Source: Pelagophyceae sp. CCMP2097 (Eukaryota > Sar > Pelagophyceae). From it: a stretch of 10,447 nucleotides of DNA. The DNA lies in assembly GCA_026770575.1 (NCBI GenBank), contig MU658007.1:584-11030 (forward strand). The letters are read 5' to 3'. Below, in pieces: positions 1-7,536 of the stretch. Under the pieces are notes generated by a model. It ran no database searches, was not told the DNA's origin, and worked only from the letters and a program-made list of their open reading frames with translations. Numbering within the stretch: position 1 is the first letter of the stretch; the number at the start of each line of letters is the position of its first letter. Made by a program: the position numbers and the translations under genes.

Positions 1-153
1 ACATACCTGCTTTCATTAGAATTTAATAAATCGCAAAATAGGTTTTTCGAAAAACTGGGTGTGTCCGATATTGGGGCGTTGAGAAAAACTGAGTCGGATG
101 ATATGTATGATTTATTTATAAAAGAAGAAGAATTATATCTTAAAGAACAATAA
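1..153 (+). CDS. C-terminal end of an unidentified gene (5' truncated by window edge)
   Basis: An open frame enters from the left edge (frame 1) and runs 50 codons to a TAA at 151-153. The visible residues are charged and mostly helical in character, ending in an acidic/lysine-rich tail (about residues 35-50, containing EEELYLKEQ). No motif identifies it. It lies on the same strand as the next small gene and 81 bp upstream of it. In a virus of this type it could be the end of a replication gene, but that is a guess from position only. It could also be a chance frame, although 50 open codons with ordinary codon use in AT-rich DNA and a clean stop before a spacer favour a real gene end. Confidence 0.55.
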   Translation, partial: TYLLSLEFNKSQNRFFEKLGVSDIGALRKTESDDMYDLFIKEEELYLKEQ

Positions 154-234
154 AAATATTTTTTGATAAAAGATAAAAATGATATGAGTATTGTGTCAAA
201 TCGAGTATAATTAAAATATTGTTTAAGATATATA

Positions 235-549
235 ATGAGTACAACAACATTACAAAACGATTGCATTGAGCGACAAGAGCGCAAACTTAAATACAATCGG
301 TGGAATATTAAGCTGTTGAATAAAAATGGTACATTATGCCTGGATAAAAATTACAAATCACATATCGATATAGTTCGTTGTACCGATAATCCGATCACGT
401 CGCGACAATTGTTATATTATTATTTAAAGGGACGCGAAACGGTGACAAAAAACTCTCGCCCTTCGAAATTTAACATCACAATTACTAAAATAAAAAATAA
501 AGAAAATATAAAAAATATAAAAAACAATACCATACATATCAATGATTGA
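235..549 (+). CDS. Small basic protein, unknown function
   Basis: A 104-residue ORF starting MSTTTLQND at 235 and ending in TGA. I recognise no family. The first 75 residues have mixed composition (WNIKLLNKNG, DIVRCTDN, and a LLYYYLKGRE stretch that could be a helix). The last 30 are low-complexity Lys/Ile/Asn, encoded by an A-rich run around 487-530. The overall charge is strongly positive, which would fit nucleic-acid binding but does not show it. The start is supported by an A/T-rich leader with TTTAAG at 222-227, one base from the TTTAAA seen before several other genes. Its 3' end overlaps by 11 bp a doubtful 62-residue ORF on the opposite strand. It is probably real because it is the longest frame here and codes across most of its spacer. 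Confidence 0.6.
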   Translation: MSTTTLQNDCIERQERKLKYNRWNIKLLNKNGTLCLDKNYKSHIDIVRCTDNPITSRQLLYYYLKGRETVTKNSRPSKFNITITKIKNKENIKNIKNNTIHIND

Positions 550-727
550 TTAGGATTTTTACGAATATGTCAAATATAGCCGTATATACCTTTGCTTCTG
601 CGGCTTCATCAATCATAGGAATATCCACATGAATATTTATTGCATATATTAATATATTCCGAATTTTTTCAGTAGCCAAAACTTTGATTAAATACTTTTT
701 TAATATTTTCACGATAAACTTTAACAT
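539..727 (-). CDS. Small hypothetical protein, partly hydrophobic
   Basis: A 62-residue ORF on the - strand, just downstream of the fibre locus and in the same orientation. The N-terminus is amphipathic and basic (MLKFIVKILKKYLIKVL). The middle is hydrophobic (residues about 23-38, RNILIYAINIHVDIPM), followed by an Ala/Glu-rich stretch and a hydrophobic C-terminus (TAIFDIFVKILINH). No family is recognised. The A/T-rich leader carries a TATATAGTAAT stretch next to the ATG. It overlaps the end of the 104-residue + strand gene by 11 bp. It may be a small membrane-associated virion or lysis protein, or a chance frame in AT-rich DNA. I keep it because it fills an otherwise empty 237-bp interval. 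Confidence 0.4.
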   Translation of the reverse strand: MLKFIVKILKKYLIKVLATEKIRNILIYAINIHVDIPMIDEAAEAKVYTAIFDIFVKILINH

Positions 728-785
728 ATTACTATATACATCTTTTTAATCTGGATTGATACTATAAACATCAACGTGGTTTAAA

Positions 786-3011
786 TTAAATCATTTGATA
801 TACGATAATTTCGACGTCCATATTTAAATCGAAGTTGAAATTGAGCATCTCAACTTCAAAGTGAAATTTCGTTTTAGTATCGCATAAAATGATCTGACTT
901 TGTCTATGATCGATTGAAAAATTTCGTGGAGAAAATAAAACCTGATAATCATCTGAGTTCAACGGAGTTGCAAAGCCGAACCTTTGGCGGCTTACTCCCT
1001 GTATATTGCCGCGATCGTTCCAAATTACATTAAAGTTAGAATTATTTCCCTGTTTCTCACCGTCATATTCAGTGAGAACCATTCGGTTATTAGAGTCACG
1101 TGTAACAATCCACCTCCCAACGGAAACAGTTTCTAATTTCTTTTTTTTCGCAATTGTTAAATTTGGTACACCATTTTGCGTACCGCTAAACACATTGAAA
1201 GAAGTTGTATCAAAAAATAAATTGAAACCTATTGTAGAAGGATCTGTTCGATATTGTATCCCGCTGAAAATTCCGCTCTGATATGCTTTCATTGATGCTT
1301 TTGTGACAGTAGTTAATACATCCCCAATTATTTTGAAGGCATCTGAATCTCTTAAAAAATAATTGCGTACCGTAGTCAGTATTGAATTTTTTCCTTCAAT
1401 ACCAGCAATCTCTTGAATGATTTTTTCTCGAGTCTGTGTTCTATTGTAAAATGTAATTGGATTTAATTCAATCTGACTCAAAGTTGACAATGGACTGGTA
1501 AAAGAAAAATCAGATGAAAATCTCAATGAGAACGAATTGAACCCCGCTGTATTCCGAAAAGAAATCCCATCACTTAAATTCAGAACTTCTTTCAAAGCAT
1601 TTATACTAAGTGTCGCGCTATCTTCGTCGTATCTAATTCCTGAATTTTGCGTAGAAACTGCTCGATTAAGTTCATTACGAATCTGTGAAACATTACTGTT
1701 TTGTGAAATTTTTGTGTCGACTGTTTGCTTATCGTAATATTTTTCATCAATTTGAGTTTTGTTATAATATATTTGTTCATTTTCGAGTTTGTTATTAAAG
1801 TCCCCATTGATACTTATTAAATTAGTATTAGATTGAAATAAACCTCTACCATAAGAATAATTAGGAACTTCATTAAATCTATCATTCACCTCGTTTTTAT
1901 CGTAATATTTTTCATCAATTTGAGTTTTTTTATAATATATTTCTTCATTTTCGAGTTTATTATTAAACTCCCCATTGATGCTTATTAAATTAGTATTGGA
2001 TTGAAATAAACCTCGTCCATACGAATAATTGGGAACTTCATTAAATCTATCATTCACCTCGGTCTTATTGTAATAAATGTCGGCATTCTGTGTAGCGTCA
2101 TAAAAATTTTCTGTAATTGAAATCACATTGTCAATCATATTTAAACCCCTTGATGTTGTGATATTTTGCACCGATGTCAGTTTTTCGTCAATATTAAGTT
2201 TGTTGTAATATTTTTCTGCAATCTCTGTATCGGTTAAAATATCGTAATTTACTGAAAATACATTATCAATCAAACTTAATCCACGTTGTACTGAATAAAC
2301 TTCCGCATCTTTTCCCGAAACTCCGACAAAGCCTTGAATTCCCGGAACGCCCTGTATGCCCTGAATGCCTTGTTCGCCTTGGGACTGACCAGTGCTTTCC
2401 CCTCCTGATAAATTGCCGAATGTTATTTCCTTAGTGGCATTATCATAGTATAACATGGATGAAGTCTGTTCTGCTCTGAGATTAGATACATAAAAGGAAT
2501 CGCTTCGTTCAGCGGTAATATTGTTCCCGATCACAGTGGCGTTGTCGTATTGACACGTGGAATTCATACCGATTACAATAGAATTTGTGGCATTAGTTGT
2601 TGAATTTTCTCCAATTCTGATGAGGTTGGAGTCTATCAGTTCTGATTTTAATATATATTGTGGTAAAATATTATTTGTCATGTCTGTTTTGTTTTCAATT
2701 ATTTTAGAATCCAAATTTATAATAGAATTATGTTGGTTTTGGTGTTTCAAATCAAATAGTTCCATTTCATTTGCAGCAGGTTGGTAAAATTTCGTTTCAT
2801 ATATACGCTTCCCGCCTTGTATATATAAAAAAAAATACCAATGTGATTCATTTTTATATGTTCCAACCACTGGCGAAAAATTTTGATTTTTTATAATTGA
2901 TGTGATACTCCCACCTATTAACTTCGCTTGTATAATGTTCCGACTGGCTGGATAAAAAAAATCCTTTTTAATATGACCACCAACACTTTTGCTTGGATTT
3001 GGACTGTACAT
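786..3011 (-). CDS. Fibre-like protein, C-terminal part (collagen-like, YadA-head-like and coiled-coil repeats), downstream of an in-frame stop
   Basis: A 741-residue ORF, probably the distal part of a capsid fibre used for attachment. Visible order: residues 1-105 are the second half of a duplicated globular module (contains WYFFLYIQGGKRIYE). Residues 131-180 are YadA-head-like (IRIGENST, SIVIGMNS, TVIGNN), and residues 186-198 include LYYDNATKEITF. Residues 212-235 are eight Gly-X-Y triplets. Residues 265-435 are phage-fibre-like YYNKTEVN / YYDKNEVN repeats, including two tandem 56-residue units. Residues 445-535 resemble a region of the upstream ORF. The C-terminal domain, 545-741, is unrecognised. 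It is in the same frame as the upstream 683-residue ORF and is separated from it only by a TAA and ten sense codons. I see no obvious promoter motif before this ATG, so the native product was probably one long protein. Independent initiation at 3011 remains possible. Confidence 0.8.
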   Translation of the reverse strand: MYSPNPSKSVGGHIKKDFFYPASRNIIQAKLIGGSITSIIKNQNFSPVVGTYKNESHWYFFLYIQGGKRIYETKFYQPAANEMELFDLKHQNQHNSIINLDSKIIENKTDMTNNILPQYILKSELIDSNLIRIGENSTTNATNSIVIGMNSTCQYDNATVIGNNITAERSDSFYVSNLRAEQTSSMLYYDNATKEITFGNLSGGESTGQSQGEQGIQGIQGVPGIQGFVGVSGKDAEVYSVQRGLSLIDNVFSVNYDILTDTEIAEKYYNKLNIDEKLTSVQNITTSRGLNMIDNVISITENFYDATQNADIYYNKTEVNDRFNEVPNYSYGRGLFQSNTNLISINGEFNNKLENEEIYYKKTQIDEKYYDKNEVNDRFNEVPNYSYGRGLFQSNTNLISINGDFNNKLENEQIYYNKTQIDEKYYDKQTVDTKISQNSNVSQIRNELNRAVSTQNSGIRYDEDSATLSINALKEVLNLSDGISFRNTAGFNSFSLRFSSDFSFTSPLSTLSQIELNPITFYNRTQTREKIIQEIAGIEGKNSILTTVRNYFLRDSDAFKIIGDVLTTVTKASMKAYQSGIFSGIQYRTDPSTIGFNLFFDTTSFNVFSGTQNGVPNLTIAKKKKLETVSVGRWIVTRDSNNRMVLTEYDGEKQGNNSNFNVIWNDRGNIQGVSRQRFGFATPLNSDDYQVLFSPRNFSIDHRQSQIILCDTKTKFHFEVEMLNFNFDLNMDVEIIVYQMI
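1733..2068 (-). repeat. Two tandem 168-bp units in the fibre gene
   Basis: Units 1733-1900 and 1901-2068 are near-identical in tandem, each encoding 56 residues that include FNEVPNYSYGRGLFQSNTN, LISING and NEEIYYKKTQIDEKYY or its close variant. The length is an exact multiple of three, so the frame is kept. The flanking YYNKTEVN-type sequence suggests further, older copies. Confidence 0.85.
2307..2378 (-). repeat. Collagen-like Gly-X-Y tract in the fibre protein
   Basis: The minus-strand frame has eight consecutive Gly-X-Y triplets, residues 212-235 of the downstream fibre ORF (GEQGIQGIQGVPGIQ, then GFVGVSGKD). Collagen-like tracts force trimers and are common in viral and phage fibres. Confidence 0.85.
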
Positions 3012-3362
3012 GTGCTTGTCTGTAAACAGTACAACTTCATGTTATGTTTGTAACATGACGTTTTCCTCAATTGATACGTTTTTATTCACCACCCAAATGT
3101 CAGGAGAAACGGAACTTAGTCCAACACAATATAGCCCTAATTCGGAATCCATTCGTGCTTCAAAGGTAATATTATTTGGGAGGTGTATTTCAGACCACAT
3201 AATATTTTCAAATAAAGGCAAACTACTTGTATGGAAACTTATTATTCGTGTCGTATTGCCATCGGCAAAACTGTAATCATTTTCCAATAAATAATTTCCA
3301 CTTGAATCATTCCCGAAACGAAACGACTCATATGTTAAACTAATTTCGGGTAAAAATTTCTT
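2649..3362 (-). repeat. Fibre module, second copy (238 codons), carrying the stop
   Basis: This copy starts with KKFLPEISLTYESFRFG and runs through the TAA at 3042-3044 into the downstream ORF. It aligns with the copy at 3363-4076 at an offset of 714 bp. The interrupted position is the only stop within the copy. Confidence 0.8.
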
Positions 3363-5093
3363 TGGACTGTACTCAATTATTTTTGAATCTAATTCATTTA
3401 TTGACTCAATTATTTTTGAATCTAATTCATTTATTGACTCTATATTTTTATTTTGAATCACCTTCAATAAATCAAATTCATTATCCGCTAACGAGTCAAA
3501 TAATATATTAAAAATTTGATTCCCCCCTTCAATATAAAGAAAAAAGTACCACCCGTTTGTATTGGAGAAACTTCCAAAAGTTGGTGAGCCGAATCGTGAG
3601 CCTTTTCTCGGTAAAGCTTCTATTTTGCCTGCGATTAAGTTGATTTGGATTATATTACGTGTTCCACCTTCATAAAATGGTTGTTTAATATGACCCACCG
3701 ATTTGTCGCTATTAGGTGAATACATGTGTTTGTTGGTACATAAAACAACCTCGTACTCTGTTTGTAACATGACATTTTCCTCAATTGTTAAATTTTTATT
3801 CAACATCCAAATGTCTGGTGATACATTACTGAATCCAACGCAATACAATCCGAGTTCAGAACCCATTTGTGCTTCGAAGGTGACGGAGTTCGGAATTTTT
3901 ATATTCGACCACATAATATTTTCAAATAAAGGCAAACTACTTGTATGGAAACTTATTATTCGTGTCGTATTGCCATCGGCAAAACTGTAATCGTTTTCCA
4001 AGGAATAGTTTCCGCTTGAATCATTGCCAAATCGAAAAGACTCTGTTGTTAAAATAGTTTTATTTGAGAATTTTTTGGGAAGTTGTGTTTTGATTAATTC
4101 TTCTTCTGTGGTTGCTCTTTCTCTTTCAGTATTTATCGCGTTTACAATATTACTCTCTGATTGTAAAATTTCGGATTTTAATGCGTGTAACGGCAATTGA
4201 ATATTTTTAATATAATCTGTTTCAAAATTGGTGATAGTTTTAAAATCATTCAACTCAGTAAGTACTCTGTTTGATTCGATTGTTTGATTAGAATTCACTG
4301 CGATTTTAACGAGGTTTATTTCATTTTTTAAATTCGTATCAATAGTATTAACTAAATTCGTCGCAAATTGTTCATTTTGTTGAATGACCTCTATAACCGT
4401 CCCTTTTATACTCTCGTCGTTATCATTTATTGTATCTTTAATTTCATTAAGTTTTGTATCTAAAAATAACGGATTAATTGCTATCTCAGATAGGTTGGAT
4501 TGGGAGTTTTCAGAAAAAATGAACGCTTCTGAAAAATTAACAGTATGTGTAGTATAGTCTTGATGGTTTTTAAATTGGATTCCATTACTGATCTTCGGAA
4601 TATTACTCAAACCGTTTGTAGTGAGCAGATTACTTTCTGGAAAATAGTTGATCCCAGAAAACGGTCTGTTTGACTTCGCACCAATCTCATCTCGTATTAT
4701 TTTAGTTGTATCGATAGCTATAATTTTATTGTCAATTGTTTCCTTAGTATAATATTTGTTGTCTAATTCCTTAATTTGTTCTGTAATTAAATTATCAGCA
4801 GTGATTGCACGGTTTATTTCGGAATCCAGTTCATTTATTATAAAATTATCAGCAGTGATTGCACGGTTTTTTTCAATATTTATCGATGTCGCAAGTGTAT
4901 CCTCTTTATCCATCGCACGTATTCGTTCATTATTTACCGAATCAGATACGTTATTAATCTGTTGGGTATAATCTATTTCGGTTGGAATTATTGCGTTTAT
5001 CGTATTCTCGACTATGGTTATATTATTTCCAGCAACAAGTTCTGTATTACCATCATCATCAAACACAGAACGTAAAGAATATTTTGATGACAT
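3042..5093 (-). CDS. Fibre-like protein, N-terminal part, ended by an in-frame TAA
   Basis: A 683-residue ORF starting MSSKYSLRS, 132 bp downstream of the major capsid gene on the same strand. Residues 1-40 may be the capsid anchor. Residues 45-125 are coiled-coil-like with repeats (NRAITADN twice) and end in a YYTKETIDNKI fibre-type motif. Residues 134-222 form a module that recurs in the downstream ORF. Residues 215-338 are long helical, coiled-coil-like. Residues 340-577 are a complete 238-residue globular module, and residues 578-683 begin its second copy. The ORF stops at the TAA at 3042-3044 (minus-strand reading), in the middle of that second copy. At the matching position the first copy has a GAG (Glu) codon after LQT. 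The protein therefore looks cut short rather than naturally ended. The leader is A/T-only for about 30 bases, with TATAAAATAAAAT-like sequence. A trimeric fibre role is inferred from repeat types, not from a homologue. Confidence 0.8.
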   Translation of the reverse strand: MSSKYSLRSVFDDDGNTELVAGNNITIVENTINAIIPTEIDYTQQINNVSDSVNNERIRAMDKEDTLATSINIEKNRAITADNFIINELDSEINRAITADNLITEQIKELDNKYYTKETIDNKIIAIDTTKIIRDEIGAKSNRPFSGINYFPESNLLTTNGLSNIPKISNGIQFKNHQDYTTHTVNFSEAFIFSENSQSNLSEIAINPLFLDTKLNEIKDTINDNDESIKGTVIEVIQQNEQFATNLVNTIDTNLKNEINLVKIAVNSNQTIESNRVLTELNDFKTITNFETDYIKNIQLPLHALKSEILQSESNIVNAINTERERATTEEELIKTQLPKKFSNKTILTTESFRFGNDSSGNYSLENDYSFADGNTTRIISFHTSSLPLFENIMWSNIKIPNSVTFEAQMGSELGLYCVGFSNVSPDIWMLNKNLTIEENVMLQTEYEVVLCTNKHMYSPNSDKSVGHIKQPFYEGGTRNIIQINLIAGKIEALPRKGSRFGSPTFGSFSNTNGWYFFLYIEGGNQIFNILFDSLADNEFDLLKVIQNKNIESINELDSKIIESINELDSKIIEYSPKKFLPEISLTYESFRFGNDSSGNYLLENDYSFADGNTTRIISFHTSSLPLFENIMWSEIHLPNNITFEARMDSELGLYCVGLSSVSPDIWVVNKNVSIEENVMLQT
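3193..3278. repeat. 86-bp perfect repeat, copy in the second module
   Basis: Identical base for base to 3907-3992 by eye, 714 bp apart, while bases outside differ at many places. It encodes ENDYSFADGN through ENIMW. Confidence 0.85.
3372..3437 (-). repeat. Perfect 33-bp tandem duplication
   Basis: Two abutting identical 33-bp units, 3372-3404 and 3405-3437, encode the 11-residue unit ESINELDSKII twice at the end of the first fibre module. The frame is kept, and the identity suggests recent slippage. Confidence 0.9.
3907..3992. repeat. 86-bp perfect repeat, copy in the first module
   Basis: Partner of 3193-3278. Perfect identity over 86 bp inside a module that differs elsewhere points to recent exchange between the copies. 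Confidence 0.85.
4791..4869 (-). repeat. 54-bp-spaced coiled-coil repeat in the fibre N-terminal region
   Basis: A 25-base stretch at 4791-4815 recurs at 4845-4869 (54 bp apart, 18 codons). Both encode NRAITADN in a helical region rich in Glu, Asp, Ile and Asn. It supports a repetitive coiled-coil stalk near the N-terminus. Confidence 0.7.
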
Positions 5094-5225
5094 ATATTAA
5101 TTAATTTATTTTATTTTATATTTTTTGTTTACATGATGACAGTCCACAAAGCCGATGAATTCATATCCAACATACATACTTGTTTATAAGAAGAAAAAAT
5201 ATGTAAATTCTGTGGTGCAATGGCA
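5094..5225. other. Spacer between capsid and fibre genes
   Basis: 132 bp with no convincing gene. The part nearest the fibre ATG is nearly pure A/T (TATAAAATAAAATAAATTAAT on the - strand, then ATG), a plausible promoter or leader. Nothing else is recognised. Confidence 0.4.
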
Positions 5226-6482
5226 TCAGTCAGAACCGAAAGATAAAACAACTGAGGTCGACGAACCTAACGTATTACGCCCACTGCAAATTTCATCTTC
5301 CTTCATCTTATAACTGCATAAATTCATATCCATCTCAAATGAGCCAACATTTTTCTTGTCAAAACTTTCAAGCCCGAACTTTGAAACAGCCAATTCTAAA
5401 CCACCACCGTACAAAACAGAACCTGCACGTGATAAGGATATTTGTTGCATCATAGCCGTTTCAGAAGGAGAGGCGTTCACCTCTCGTAGGCATTCGACGA
5501 GATTGCCGCCTATCAACACACCATACTTATTGATAAAATTTTTAATAAAATGAGCGTTTAAATCATTGTGTAACGGAACAGCCGGAACTGTCCCCGTACT
5601 ATCGGTTTTCGGTGTTATGATCATTGTTACTGAATTCAATGAGCGAACCGCAACGCCGAGGCTTATACTGTGGGAGGACCCGGGATTGCCGGGGAGAGTG
5701 TACCCATTATAAATATATGATTCAGTCTCGATATAATAAACCCCCTTGTGTAATCTCATTAATTCCTCAGTGACCTCTGGCAATGTTTGGCATACTGAAA
5801 GGACCAATTCGACTTCCGAGATTTCTAATGCCGTGTTATTGATATTTTGATTTGAAGAATTAAATAAACCGCTGTTGCCAATATTTGAGAGCAGGTATGA
5901 CATTTCCAGATCAGATGATGAGAACAAGGGAAACATTTTGTCAGTGCCGAAGCATGAGGCGTGCTTTGAGAGTGAATCGCAGAAAATGTGCGATTCAGTG
6001 TCTAATAGACCCATTCCCCGCTGCCCAATTGCGCTGGTCATATTGTCTGCACCAGGGATATTGGTAGAATCACCAATATCTGTCGGGATAGCACCATAAA
6101 CAGAACCGCTTCCTATACTCGCGTAACTTCTATTTTTTTTCTCATCGGAATTGCGTTTAACAGCATACCCTCGTTTGGATGACAGCGTACTCCCTGATTG
6201 AGTTAGTTCAATAGACTCAAACAAAGTCATGACACCGCCGGACGAAATTATATATTCGTGCCCTGAAACGTTAGACAGTCTAAATTTTAAGAAACTGTTC
6301 TTACCATCCAGCCATTGGTTGGTTTGCATACCAGGAATTCGGAATTTTATTACCTGACCAGGGAAATACTTAGTAGACGCATTAGATGGCTGAACACGTG
6401 TTATAAAAGAAGTTGCACCGGGTGCTTCTGGTGTAAGCATACCAACAAATCGATCGCTCATACTGGACTTTGAATGCTCCAT
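5226..6482 (-). CDS. Candidate major capsid protein (double jelly-roll type, polinton-like virus lineage)
   Basis: A 418-residue protein, likely the hexon subunit of the capsid. The N-terminal pattern resembles double jelly-roll capsid proteins of polinton-like viruses and related NCLDV relatives: a Pro/aromatic segment (KYFPGQVIKFRIPG, residues 38-51), a Trp-Leu-Asp motif (QWLDG, 56-60), then a beta strand FLKFRLSN (64-71) and a Gly/Ser-rich turn leading to FESIELTQSG (88-97). The remainder is Ser/Gly/Asn-rich and beta-strand-like, with no signal peptide, membrane helix or catalytic motif. Its place between penton and fibre genes, all on one strand, supports the role. The start at 6482 is favoured by TTCTATAAT directly against the ATG, as in the penton gene. 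A second Met at residue 8 is possible. It ends in TGA. The size fits, but the fold is inferred and should be tested with a profile or structure search. Confidence 0.75.
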   Translation of the reverse strand: MEHSKSSMSDRFVGMLTPEAPGATSFITRVQPSNASTKYFPGQVIKFRIPGMQTNQWLDGKNSFLKFRLSNVSGHEYIISSGGVMTLFESIELTQSGSTLSSKRGYAVKRNSDEKKNRSYASIGSGSVYGAIPTDIGDSTNIPGADNMTSAIGQRGMGLLDTESHIFCDSLSKHASCFGTDKMFPLFSSSDLEMSYLLSNIGNSGLFNSSNQNINNTALEISEVELVLSVCQTLPEVTEELMRLHKGVYYIETESYIYNGYTLPGNPGSSHSISLGVAVRSLNSVTMIITPKTDSTGTVPAVPLHNDLNAHFIKNFINKYGVLIGGNLVECLREVNASPSETAMMQQISLSRAGSVLYGGGLELAVSKFGLESFDKKNVGSFEMDMNLCSYKMKEDEICSGRNTLGSSTSVVLSFGSD

Positions 6483-6491
6483 ATTATAGAA
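6483..6491 (-). promoter_or_regulatory. Candidate late promoter / start-proximal motif of the capsid gene
   Basis: On the - strand this reads TTCTATAAT and abuts the ATG of the major capsid gene. The penton gene has TTCTATTAT in exactly the same place, eight of nine bases the same. A T-rich/A-rich run lies just upstream. A shared late-gene signal is inferred from two sites only. Confidence 0.4.
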
Positions 6492-6506
6492 AACATTTTT
6501 TTTTTC

Positions 6507-6641
6507 TTAATAAAATTCGTATATTGATTTTTTTGATTCAGCTACGTCTTCCAATTTTGTTTTTTGTATACCTTCCCGGTTTTTCGTATTTTTAATGTCT
6601 TTAATATCTTTTATGGTTTTTATGTGATAAACAAGTTTCAT
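6507..6641 (-). CDS. Doubtful 44-residue Lys-rich ORF between penton and capsid genes
   Basis: The 210-bp spacer between penton and major capsid genes holds a short - strand frame starting MKLVYHIKTIK at 6641 and ending in KKSIYEFY before TAA. It is Lys/Ile-rich (IKDIKDIKNTKNRE). The same frame is open upstream to an ATG at 6773, but that extension overlaps the penton coding end and reads through an Ile-only stretch, so it is likely spurious. No family is recognised. The rest of the spacer is nearly pure A/T, including an approximately self-complementary ATTATAATAATTATAAT-type stretch near 6655-6671. It may be only noncoding spacer. Confidence 0.25.
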   Translation of the reverse strand: MKLVYHIKTIKDIKDIKNTKNREGIQKTKLEDVAESKKSIYEFY

Positions 6642-6693
6642 ATTATTTTTTACAATTATAATAATTATAATGATTTTTGTTTTTAATTTTTTC

Positions 6694-7536
6694 TTAAAAT
6701 GGTGCAACCATTGTAGTCCCCCTAAAATTAACGCTGTTATTGAGATCCGGACCATGTGAAATGCATTCGACATACTCGCATTTTAGAATAGCAGACTCCA
6801 TTATTGCTTTATTTTCAATCTCGAAATCAATGCGTAAAGTTGCATGAAAACTATCACAAAAAAATTGTGTACCATCATCGAGATGTAATGCAATTGTAAA
6901 TGAGGAAATATTGCGAGTAGACATTTTTGATCTTACAGACTCCCCAATTCTCGAATATATTATATAACTACCGAAACTATTAACAACTGGGATTTTACAG
7001 ATTCGGTTTGAAATGGTTCTATTGGATGTAGATCGTTCGTTATTTTGATTAACCTCTCTGACTGAAAAATGTATATTATGAGAATTTTGCAAAATATCTG
7101 ATGGTCTTGTTGAGTATGCAGCACCACCATGTTTGCCGTGTGTTATGTTAATAAGATCTAAAATAGTGTTTGAATATAAATGAAAATCGTCTCCATTATT
7201 ATGCTTTAAAGTATACAATAAAGTCCTTGAATCAAACAACATTTTTAAATTACTTGAATTTTCTGAAAACCCGTTGTTGATTTTCGTGAGTATATCTTGT
7301 GATGAATAATGCCCTTTATGAACTAAAAAATCCTTTTCACTACTTCCTTCTTTATATCTAAATTGAAAATTATTAGGGACATTATAAATACTATTAAGAC
7401 ACGAAAAATCTTGTAAAGAAATTTTTGCAACATATCCTATTGGAATCTCAATGTGTTGCTGTATGTAAAAAGAAACTGATTTGTTAGAATTTTCTTCGCC
7501 ATTGTGACTATTAAGATAAACAACTATTGAATCCAT
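6694..7536 (-). CDS. Candidate penton / minor capsid protein
   Basis: A 280-residue protein, likely the single jelly-roll subunit that forms the capsid vertices. The opening MDSIVVYLNS followed by a segment with YVAKISLQDFS (35-45) and IYNVPNNFQFRY (50-61) matches the character of polinton-like virus and polinton pentons, which begin with beta strands describing an externally facing sheet and a conserved 'I.N..Y.N' region. The body is beta-rich (FHLYSNTI, SYIIYSRIG, FTIALHLDDG), with no membrane helix or catalytic motif. It ends in VAPF with TAA. It lies directly upstream of the major capsid gene on the same strand, the usual neighbour. The start is favoured by TTCTATTAT abutting the ATG. It diverges from the lipase gene across a 42-bp shared spacer. 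Assignment is by sequence character and context; a profile search is needed to settle it. Confidence 0.65.
   Translation of the reverse strand: MDSIVVYLNSHNGEENSNKSVSFYIQQHIEIPIGYVAKISLQDFSCLNSIYNVPNNFQFRYKEGSSEKDFLVHKGHYSSQDILTKINNGFSENSSNLKMLFDSRTLLYTLKHNNGDDFHLYSNTILDLINITHGKHGGAAYSTRPSDILQNSHNIHFSVREVNQNNERSTSNRTISNRICKIPVVNSFGSYIIYSRIGESVRSKMSTRNISSFTIALHLDDGTQFFCDSFHATLRIDFEIENKAIMESAILKCEYVECISHGPDLNNSVNFRGTTMVAPF

Larger units (their letters stand above)
3363..4076 (-). repeat. Fibre module, first copy (238 codons), uninterrupted
   Basis: Residues 340-577 of the upstream fibre ORF, starting KKFSNKTILTTESFRFG. It contains the WYFFLYIEGG segment matched by WYFFLYIQGG in the second copy. 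It has GAG where the second copy has TAA. Confidence 0.8.

Noticed and set aside
1733..2068. CRISPR array or tandem satellite
   Set aside because: The repeats are coding, keep the reading frame and have no spacers; they are protein repeats.
3042..3044. Alternative genetic code with TAA as Gln
   Set aside because: Most supported genes here end in TAA at sensible places, for example penton, T5orf172, the membrane protein and the acidic protein, where reading through would run into neighbouring genes. A single in-frame TAA is better explained as a mutation, error or readthrough.
6655..6671. Rho-independent terminator or replication origin hairpin
   Set aside because: The stretch is roughly self-complementary only because it is A/T-only. 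It has no GC stem and no other origin features, and bacterial-type termination is not expected here.
6642..6773. N-terminal extension of the 44-residue ORF to 88 residues
   Set aside because: It overlaps the penton 3' end in another frame and includes an Ile-only run from AT-rich spacer.
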